NCBI GenBank assembly: GCA_036897625.1
Contig: JAYMTA010001158.1
Location: 1-21,468, forward strand
Direction: 5' to 3'
Origin: Pelargonium cotyledonis
Taxonomy: Eukaryota > Streptophyta > Magnoliopsida > Geraniales > Geraniaceae
DNA length: 21,468 nt
Each line of letters starts with the position of its first letter. Within the stretch, counting starts at the first letter, position 1. Both the position numbers and the translations under genes were made by a program. Shown here piece after piece: positions 11,893 through 19,740 of the stretch. The notes under the pieces were generated by a model. It made no database searches. It was not told the origin of the DNA and saw only the letters and a program-made list of their open reading frames with translations.

Positions 11893-12461
11893 GAACCGAG
11901 TCTAAAATATGGAATTGGGCAGAGGCATTAATCATCTTTTCCGCCGTGTAACACAAGTACCTTGTGCTGCTCCTCCTCTCATTTTTCTCGTCGAAAACAT
12001 GTCTCAACGTCACCGCGCGTGCTGCTCCTCCTCTCATTTTTCCCAGCACTGGCATCGCTCCACTATTCACCTTCGCCTTCCACGTCAAAAGATGCCACTC
12101 CTCCTTCTTCGGATCTAGCCGCTTCTGTTTGACGATTCACCCATGCTGCACCGCCTCTCGACTTTGATCTACACCGTTACTCTTGTCGCCGCTGCTTGCT
12201 GCTTGCTACTTGTTCCGACATCGTCAGCTGCTCCTCGTCCTCCTTGACAGACCGCTCCGCCGCCTACACCCTTTAATACCTTTTTCTCAAAAAACCCTAA
12301 AACTCAAATGCTCACAAAGCATACAGACCGCTTCATCAGTAAATACAAAAAGAGTAAAGTTCGGGAAACATAATATAGAATCGTTACAATACAACATATG
12401 TACATGTATTTGATACAACTAAAGAAATTTTTATTCTTCTGAAAGGTAAATATTAACTTTA
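11893..12461. other. Pyrimidine-rich, GC-richer intergenic block
   Basis: Composition changes to C/T-rich, GC-richer sequence between about 11935 and 12275, unlike both sides. Several overlapping short open frames exist, but none shows a family or splice pattern. A telo-box-like AAACCCTAA lies at 12292-12300 before a 20-codon frame. It could be the leader of a lost gene or part of a transposon; I cannot decide. Confidence 0.3.
11964..12042 (+). repeat. Pair of 24-bp direct repeats
   Basis: The 24-base sequence starting GTGCTGCTCCTCCTCTCATT and ending TTTC occurs exactly at 11964-11987 and again at 12019-12042, one unit every 55 bases. The sequence between is not otherwise duplicated. Confidence 0.8.
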
Positions 12462-12665
12462 TTAATTCACTGAATCAATGTGTAATAGATCCAAAATAGG
12501 AACCGGCCTAACTCTATTCCAAACCTCTGGATTTGACATAGAACCAGATGATCTTGCAAGATGATAAGCAAACTGATTCGCTGATCAACAAACTAAAGAA
12601 AATTGAATACTAGCATACTTTGATATTGAAAAAAATGTCCTCCAAGACAAGATGTTCCAATGTAT
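12462..12665 (-). pseudogene. LINE RNase H-domain remnant, copy 1
   Basis: On the minus strand the frame reads SANQFAYHLARSSGSM, then VW, then PVPILDLL, ending HIDSVN and a TAA at 12462-12464. This is the C-terminal end of the RNase H-like domain (RVT_3 type) found at the end of plant LINE ORF2 proteins (pattern R.AN..AH.LAR....W..P...LL..D). An in-frame TGA (12585-12587) replaces what is probably the family Arg just before SANQ. Only the last 60-70 codons remain, and nothing upstream such as the reverse transcriptase is present. The left side (12425-12461) resembles a LINE 3' tail. Family by pattern recognition, not by search. Confidence 0.6.
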
Positions 12666-13444
12666 GTAGTATATAATTATATTTATCTATTTACAAGACT
12701 AAAACATATATTTACGATTATCAGTATACAAAGGTCGTTAATGAGTTATACACCAATCAATTGTGAAAATTTATTAGAATACATCAAATAATATTAAAAA
12801 AGAGTTAAAACAAAGTTTTATTTTAATAATCTTTAACGAAAAACATAAAAAATTCTAACACTTGTAATACATTAAATACAATATTGAAATTTCTCACTTT
12901 TCTAACTTAACATTTTCATTACCAATATCAAATATATGTAAAGATACACCTAAATAATAGATCCAAAATAGGAACCGGCCCAACCCCAATCCAAACCTTT
13001 GGATTTGACATAGAACTAGATGATCTTGCTAGACGATAAGCCAACTGATTTGCTGATCAACAAACAAAAGAAAACTGAATACTAGCACACTATATTGAAA
13101 AAATGTCCTCCATGACAAGATGTTCCAATGTATGTAATATATAATTATATTTATCTATTTACAAGACTAAAACATATATCTAAGATTATTAGTAACAAAC
13201 GTCAATGAGTTATACACTAATAAATTGTGAAATTTATTACAATACGTCAAATATTACAAGAGTCGAAACAAATTTTTTTTGTTTATAATAATCTTTAAGG
13301 AAAAAATATGAAAAAATGTACTGACACTTCTAATAAATTTAATACAATATTAAAATTTCTCGCTTTTCTAACTTAACATTTTCATTCCCAATATCAAATC
13401 AACGTAAAGATAAAAAAAAAATCAATGTAAAGATACACCTAAAA
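12483..13444. repeat. Tandem duplication, two units of about 480 bp
   Basis: Unit 1 (12483-12954) and unit 2 (12955-13444) align along their whole length, both starting TAATAGATCCAAAATAGGAA and both ending in GTAAAGATACACCTAAA. They differ by scattered substitutions and small indels; by eye they are clearly alike but not recent. Unit 2 has an extra small duplication of ATCAA[C/T]GTAAAGATA flanking an A-run near 13418-13435. The units abut with no spacer, so this is a tandem copy rather than two LTRs. Confidence 0.88.
12955..13135 (-). pseudogene. LINE RNase H-domain remnant, copy 2
   Basis: Copy in the second tandem unit: minus-strand frame SANQLAYRLARSSSSM, then VW and PVPILDLL. It carries the same in-frame TGA (13057-13059) before SANQ as copy 1. 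The terminal HIDSVN-stop is absent because the duplication border falls just before it. Confidence 0.55.
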
Positions 13445-13465
13445 TTTACACATGAAAAACATATA

Positions 13466-13729
13466 CTTTATCCGTCTCAAAATGAGTGTCTTGTTTGTCT
13501 AAATTTTTTGTTTCAAAATGAGTATCTTGTTTCTATTTTTATACTATTATATTATTGTTCTTCCCATATTACCTTTATCACTTATGCACATAGGCAAATC
13601 TGCACATGGGTGCACATAAGGTGTAGATGGAGAAAGTGAAGGTTATATTGAAAACACACTAAATTATCTTATAATTCTTAATTTTTACAAAAAAATGAAA
13701 ATAAGACACTCATTTTGAGACAGAAAAAG
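13466..13729. mobile_element. Stowaway-like MITE, 264 bp, with TA target duplication
   Basis: Terminal inverted repeats of 27 bases match at 25 positions: the left starts CTTTATCCGTCTCAAAATGA, and the right, read in reverse complement, starts CTTTTTCTGTCTCAAAATGA. TA dinucleotides flank it at 13464-13465 and 13730-13731. A second copy of the inner terminus (TTTCAAAATGAGTATCTTGT) lies just inside the left end. There is no coding capacity. Size, TA duplication and terminus fit mariner/Stowaway-type MITEs, although the CTCCCTCC start has decayed. Confidence 0.82.
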
Positions 13730-14026
13730 TATATTTTTTTAAATAATCATTACGAGCATGCATATTTTGTTGGAAAGTACTGCTATGCGTCAAATGATTT
13801 TGAAGAGAGTAAAACTAAGTTTACTTGTTCCACTATTTTATGCATTAAATTAACCATTTACATGACAATTGATAGTTGGTAAGAAAAGTTGTGATTTGCA
13901 AATCACGTCATTAATATATCTAGTTCTATGTCATGTCAATTCATAATATGTAATTCGAGTTTATTGTCTATTCATTTGAAAAAAAAAAAAAAAAACTGGG
14001 CGCCATAGTGACGGACAATTTGCGTG

Positions 14027-14038
14027 TATATATTAAAA
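14027..14038 (+). promoter_or_regulatory. Possible TATA box of the ASA gene
   Basis: TATATATTAAAA lies 147 bases before the ATG at 14174. The leader between is C/A/T-rich (TCTCATTTCTCACAATTCAC) as in many plant 5' UTRs, and a 17-base A-run sits upstream near 13979-13995. No operator-like element was recognised. Confidence 0.35.
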
Positions 14039-14173
14039 AGCTGTCTGCAAGTTTCAATGCTAAACCATCAATGAACACCAACTTTGTCCTTAAATAGAGT
14101 TCACTATTCTCAACCGAAGAAACGCCCAAACAGAGCAGACCCCAATTTCTCATTTCTCACAATTCACAACAAT

Positions 14174-17100
14174 ATGCACCATTCTCTAATCCAATCTCTG
14201 CACCGCCCTTTCCTCCCCTCCGGCCACTTGCCGTCTCCATTTCCGGCCGCCGGAGCCCCAACCTCCCTCGCGCTTTGCTCTGTCCCAACTCTCAAAATCA
14301 AATGCATGTCTCTCTCCAGCTTCTCCTTAGGTAATTAATTCAATATATTTAGCTTTGAATTTGAATTTGGTTCACTTTAGTTGACCATCACAGATCGGTT
14401 TGTGGTTTATTCTGTGACTGTGTCTGTGACCTCTCTGTTTCGTTTTTAGACTACTACTCAGTTCTTTGATGCTTAACCAAGGTAGAAGATGGACAGTATA
14501 GGTGTAAGAGAGTTGTTTTGTGGGACCCATTTATTAAATAAACAAAATAAATGAACTTTTATGTAATCTTTGAAAAGAAACAGTAAATTGGACTGACCCA
14601 TCTCATGATTTCTTATTATTATGCATGGCTGTTTCTTGTTTTCTCTGCAGCTGATGATCAAAGGACAAAATTCGAAGAAGCTTCGAAAAATGGCAATCTA
14701 GTTCCACTCCATCGCTGCATATTCTCGGACCACCTCACGCCCGTTCTTGCTTATAGATGTTTGGTTAGAGAAGATGATAGGGAGGCTCCGAGCTTTCTCT
14801 TCGAGTCGGTAGAGCCTGGTGCTCTCACATCAAGAATTGTAGTTTCCTTTTCTTTATCTTGATCCACATGCATGCATGCACTAGTTGTTTTTGTCGATTT
14901 TTGATTATTAATTTGTTTGATTTGATTTGATTCTACCAACAATCTTCGGGGCAAGTGGCTTGAGGCGCTTGGTTCTTTTGACGCATCATATTCAAGCCTT
15001 AGTTGGTACGCTTGCTGATGCAAAATTTGATTCTATGATTAGGGACGATATAGTGTGGTTGGAGCTCAGCCGGCGATGGAAATCGTGGCGCAAGAAAACA
15101 AGGTTACCATTATGGACCATGAGAAAGGGTGTTTGACTGAAGATATTGTTGATGATCCAATGTCGATTCCAAGAACAATCTCACAAAGTTGGAGACCCCA
15201 GCTTCTTGACGAGCTTCCTGATGCATTTTGTGGTAAAATCACTTTTTTCGTTAGTTGTTCATATGTTTAGATTAGCCTTAATCGATGCATGCTTAATTTG
15301 TTGGTGCGTACCTTAGTTGGTAGTGTAAATTTTGTCTTTATGATCTAGCAATCATCGAATAAACATGGCTTGAAACCTATACGAAGGTGGTGCTCATTTT
15401 TGTTTTTGGTAAATCCGATATGTTTTTCATGTTAGTGACAATTTGAGGATTTGTTGGTAGTACTAATTTATCTTGTTGATTCACTGGGGAATTCCTTTGA
15501 AGATAGTTAAAAAGTAGTGCAATCTCTAAATTAAGACCTATTAATTGATTGAGTGGTGTCGGGAATAGGTGGATGGATTGGATATTTCTCGTATGACACA
15601 GTTCGCTATGTGGAGAGAAAACATTTGCCTTTCTCTATGGCGCCAGAGGATGACAGGAACCTTGCAGACATGCATTTAGGTCTCTATGATGACGTGCTTG
15701 TGTTTGATCATGTAGAGAAGGTACGTGTATTACACGGTCGGATAAATGATTGATGCCTCTACGCAATTCTGTATTTTAGACCGGGTTTTGTATTTACAGG
15801 TTTTTTGCATTTTGGTAATCTTCAGAAAACATATATTATTCATTGGGTGAGGCTAGATCAATACTCCTCTGTTGAGAAGGCTTATATTGATGGAATGAAA
15901 CGATTGGAAAGATTCGTGACCCGAGTACAGAATATTGACACGTACATGAGGACCTATTTTATTCCATTCATTTGAATGCAATTCTGTTATGTTTTTGAAA
16001 TTCATATACACTTAATTACTGTTTTTTGTTGTCAATTTTTAGCCCAAAGCTATCTGCAGGTTCTATAAACTTAAAAACAAGCCATTTTGGCACTGGTTTG
16101 AAAAAGTCGAACATGACTAGTGAAGCATACAAAAACGCTGTACTTCAGGCGAAAGAACATATTCTGGCGGGGGATATTTTCCAGATCGTGTTAAGTCAGC
16201 GTTTTGAACGCCGCACATTTGCCGACCCTTTTGAAATTTATAGAGCACTAAGAATAGTGAATCCAAGTCCATATATGGCTTACCTGCAAGTTCGTTCCCG
16301 TGTTGTTCTCATACATTATTTGCACTACTATGGCATATGTGCAATTTCTCATTTGAATTTCATCATCTCTGTCAGGCTAGAGGGTGTGTTATGGTTGCTT
16401 CAAGTCCAGAAATTCTTACTCGAGTAAAGAAGGTAATTTGTTACTCCATGAGCTAATTTTAGGACCTTATATATGTTAATGGATTTAATTAATTACATGA
16501 TAGTTCATATATTATGTTATAATTATGAACAGAATAAGATCGTGAACCGGCCATTGGCTGGAACGGTGAGGAGAGGAAAGACGCCCAAGGAAGATCAGAT
16601 GCTGGAAGTGCAACTTTTAAATGATGCAAAGCAATGTGCAGAACACATAATGCTGGTTGATCTGGGGCGCAACGATGTTGGAAAGGTTTCCAAATATGGC
16701 TCGGTGAAGGTGGATAAGCTTATGAATGTCGAGCGATATTCCCATGTGATGCACATAAGCTCCACGGTAAGATAAAGTGGTTACCGATACCATGTTTGCA
16801 TGATTATAATTGTGTAGACTCGCAAGTGTAGGTGGAGCTAAAAATGGTAAAATGCAGGTTACAGGGGAGTTGCGAGATGATCTAACATGTTGGGACGCCC
16901 TGCGAGCTGCATTGCCGGTTGGGACAGTGAGCGGAGCACCAAAGGTGAGGGCCATGGAGTTGATTGACCAGATGGAGGTGAATAGGCGAGGACCATACAG
17001 TGGTGGATTCGGAGGAGTGTCGTTTTCAGGGGAAATGGACATAGCACTTGTTTTAAGGACAATGGTATTTTCAACGGCACCCCGTTACGACACAATGTAC

Positions 17101-17265
17101 TCGTACAAGGATGCTAAGAATCGCCAAGAATGGGTTGCGTACCTTCAAGCCGGTGCTGGGATTGTGGCGGACAGTGATCCCGACGACGAGCAGCGTGAGT
17201 GCGAGAACAAAGCTGCTGCTCTTGCCAGAGCCATTGACTTGGCTGAGTCTGCTTTTTTGAGTTGA
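14174..17265 (+). CDS. ASA: Anthranilate synthase alpha subunit, plastid, 9 exons
   Basis: Converts chorismate and ammonia or glutamine-derived nitrogen to anthranilate, the first committed and tryptophan-inhibited step of tryptophan synthesis; it works with a glutaminase beta subunit in the plastid. Exons: 14174-14330, 14651-14838, 15043-15232, 15569-15720, 15826-15941, 16043-16289, 16376-16432, 16533-16766, 16858-17265, giving 582 residues, close to the roughly 600 usual in plants. Residues 1 to about 50, rich in Ser, Pro and Leu and poor in acidic residues, look like a transit peptide. FLFESVEPG (101-109) is the regulatory Trp-site region matching bacterial LLES. The chorismate-binding domain shows [16 protein letters not shown] (exon 6), [22 protein letters not shown] (exon 8), [22 protein letters not shown] and [13 protein letters not shown] (exon 9). 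No motif is broken. Start: first ATG in frame with the transit-like segment, A at -3. No upstream in-frame ATG exists in that open frame. It lies 2.8 kb after TERT, same strand. Paralogue number (ASA1 or ASA2) cannot be told. Confidence 0.96.
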
Positions 17266-17307
17266 TCCATAACATAACTGCATTGTACTAATTATTATCA
17301 AACTACC

Positions 17308-17313
17308 AATAAA
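17308..17313 (+). terminator. Candidate polyadenylation signal of ASA
   Basis: AATAAA lies 43 bases after the TGA stop of the ASA gene, in AT-rich sequence, at a distance usual for a plant 3' UTR. Confidence 0.45.
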
Positions 17314-17654
17314 TAATTCATTCGTATCCTAAGCAATGCCATTCTTTTTTTTCAACTTACTACTTTTGGCATGATCACCAAATTGTCCCAAAATGCCTCT
17401 TGGATGAATATTTGGTTGAACCATCTACTATTCCATTGTAAACAGAGCAAAATTTGTTGGTATGCGTCCACCCGTTTTGTAAGATTGGATCGCATCTGAA
17501 AATGTTCGGATTGGTTCACCTTAATGCTCGAAAATTTCTCCCGATGTAAGAAATCCGATCTTTATTTGAGAAATTTGGAAGGAAAAAAACAATGTAGTCG
17601 TCAAAGGAGACACCTTTGACTCCCATCAACTTTAAAAAAATGTAGAATGCTTAG

Positions 17655-17930
17655 TTGAAGATTTTGAGAAAGCATTCGATGAAACTAAACAATCTAAATA
17701 AACTACGGGTTAGAGATCACATTAAAGATCTTCAATCCTTGTTCTTGTCAGAACTCGACGGTTTCTATCTTCTTTATGATTGTTCTTTTAATCCTGAAGG
17801 ATCGAGAATAGGCTGTGAACTTCTAGACAATAAAGGAAATATATTACCACGTCACAATGCTCGAGGGCTCTCAATGAAGAAGCCGAAGCAATGTTAACAA
17901 CTTGTAATTTAATTGTCCTATTAAATATTA
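17655..17930 (+). pseudogene. RNase H-like (RVT_3 type) retroelement remnant
   Basis: The open frame from 17655 to 17897 contains DGFYLLYDCSFNPEGSRIGC, then ELLDNKGNIL. This is the beginning of the plant LINE-type RNase H domain, whose first catalytic Asp lies in a DGS motif; here it reads DCS. The next motif, with the second acidic residue, is recognisable as NEEAEAML at 17873-17896 but in another frame, so a frameshift near 17870 separates them. No second half follows. The left flank (17340-17654) has no clean frame; it may hold more of the same element. Family by motif recognition; a degraded host RNase H-like gene is the alternative. Confidence 0.55.
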
Positions 17931-17949
17931 TAAATAATAGTTAGAAAGT

Positions 17950-17964
17950 CCGTGCAATGCACGG
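17950..17964. repeat. Short perfect hairpin CCGTGCA-A-TGCACGG
   Basis: A perfect 7-bp inverted repeat has a single-base centre, extended by GT on one side only. Similar GTGCA/TGCAC palindromes are common near ends of plant transposons such as Helitrons. On the minus strand a CTAA follows 8 bases after it, compatible with the Helitron CTRR end, but the next base is C, not the T expected at an A/T insertion. Confidence 0.5.
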
Positions 17965-17965
17965 G

Positions 17966-19740
17966 TAAGAATGATAAATTTGTATATTTAACATTTAAAC
18001 AATTTTTCAGTATAAAAATTTCTTACAACAACTAAAAATCAAAATATTTATGATTAATATTTTTTAGAGCATGATTGATGTTAAAACATACACATAAAAA
18101 TTAGAATGAATAAAGTCATAGTCTCATTCTCCATCCTGTTGGTTCGACACGCCTACAGAACTGGAGCACCTGTTTGACGTGGTCGAGACTCTTGAAACGG
18201 GTCGTTTGGAACATGGCTCATGGATGAGGTTGGTGTGTAATTTTTGGAGCGCTAGGGCGCGGACATGATAACGATCATGAATCACGGATGCGAAGCATGA
18301 GTTCGGATCGTGGACGATGATGTAAAACTTGGTGCAGAGTTTGGATACTTGACTTGTCTGATCATGAACGGATGACGGACAAAATTGATTCATGGACGGT
18401 GTCACGGGAGCGAGAGCGGATGGACAAAGCCACACGCGAGTGCAGGGTTCAACGGACCGGCGCAAGCACGGGACCGGGCCAACACGTGATTGCCACGTGA
18501 CTTCCCCGAGTCTTTAGCCAAATTTTCTCTTCATATTTTTGGACTCTCTTTGATCCGAGTTGACGTTTTTGACCGGTCTAGCAAGGCACATGTTGCTCGG
18601 TCATTGGTCAATCCGATCTTGATTTTTTTTTATCTCGAATCAATTATCATATGTAAAATGTATTGAGTTTAAATAATTGATATATAGAAAGATAGGTAAT
18701 TTGCATGAGTTTATGTATTTGGTATTTTTGTTGGTTTAGGTGAGAAATTATATTAATGTTCAAATGTTTTTTTACATGAAACATTGTTAAAAGTGAAATC
18801 ATTGTCATGTGATACTTGCGACTCTAACTAGTATTGGTATATGACTTTATTTGAAATGAATTATCCAAAACAAATTTAAGAAGGAATGTGTATTCTTTGA
18901 AGTTGCGTATTGAAGTATGAATTTATAAGATGGTACATAATTGAGAAATAAATTTTTGAACTGTTTAGCTGCATAAAACTAAAATAGTTTTTTTTTTCAT
19001 GAAATTGTACTATACTTTGAAATGAACTTTATAAATCAAAATCTTTGAAATTTATTTCGTTTCTATGTAAATTTTTACGATGAAACACTTTTACATTACA
19101 CTTCAACTTCCTTAACAAAACTCAACAAAAAAAAAAGTTGTAGAAGGGAACATATAATTTATTTTCAAGCTCAACATATAAACTTTGAGATTGAAATTAA
19201 ACAACTTTTCAATGAAGTTTTAGCTACTCAAAAGTTTCAATCAATCTCAAGTTTTTATGTTCATGGGTCAAGTTGAATCACCAGTTACATTTTATTTACT
19301 TTAAGTGGTAAAATTAATGACTTAAGCTTGAGCTAAAAATTAATACAAAATATGTATAGTGAAGTAAAAAAAGATTTCAGAGTCCCACTTTGAAAAATTA
19401 GAGATGAATGAAGTGGAAAATTATCATATAAATTTTAAATTTGTCCCACATTAAAAAATGGAATTGATAACTTTTACATAGAGTTCGTTCTTTCTAATAT
19501 GATATAATAAGAAGTGTAATAGTTTATTACCTATTAGCCAATTGCATAGTTAAAATTATTCTTTAAATATTACTAGTTAATAGCATGCTAGTTTGTAAAT
19601 CCTAGAATATGAATGTACATGTTATAAAATTGCTTGTTTAATAGAATTGAGCTTATCTGTCATCTCATTAGCTATTCTCACCAACATTTCTATAGTATAG
19701 TATGTAATTCAGCACACAAAAGTCGGTTATCTTATGACCA
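17966..19740. other. AT-rich intergenic sequence, no gene seen
   Basis: Mostly AT-rich with no coding frame I can support. A GC-richer island at about 18140-18500 contains several variants of the phrase (A)TCATG(A)ACGGATG and a long minus-strand open frame (18124-18465) that shows no domain, signal or codon pattern of a gene. This island is likely transposon-derived. Confidence 0.4.
18483..18499. promoter_or_regulatory. Two closely spaced G-box sequences
   Basis: CACGTG occurs at 18483-18488 and 18494-18499, spaced 11 bases start to start. G-boxes bind bHLH and bZIP factors in plants, but no gene start was found nearby, so function is unproven. Confidence 0.25.

Noticed and set aside
12292..12300. 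AAACCCTAA as telomere-repeat sequence beside the telomerase gene
   Set aside because: A single unit is a common plant promoter motif and not an interstitial telomere array; no tandem repeats are present.
12483..13444. The two similar units as a pair of LTRs
   Set aside because: They abut directly with no internal region, and no TG..CA ends or target duplication are visible.
16617..17042. Minus-strand open frame of 141 codons
   Set aside because: It is antisense to ASA exons 8 and 9 and crosses their intron; the sense frame has the conserved chorismate-binding motifs.
18124..18465. 113-codon minus-strand open frame
   Set aside because: No domain, no repeat of family pattern, composition of a degenerate repeat; likely chance in a GC-richer island.
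18561..18609. W-box-like TTGACC cores and an imperfect inverted repeat (GACCG..GCAA / TTGC..CGGTC)
   Set aside because: Short matches with no gene start nearby; expected by chance at this density.
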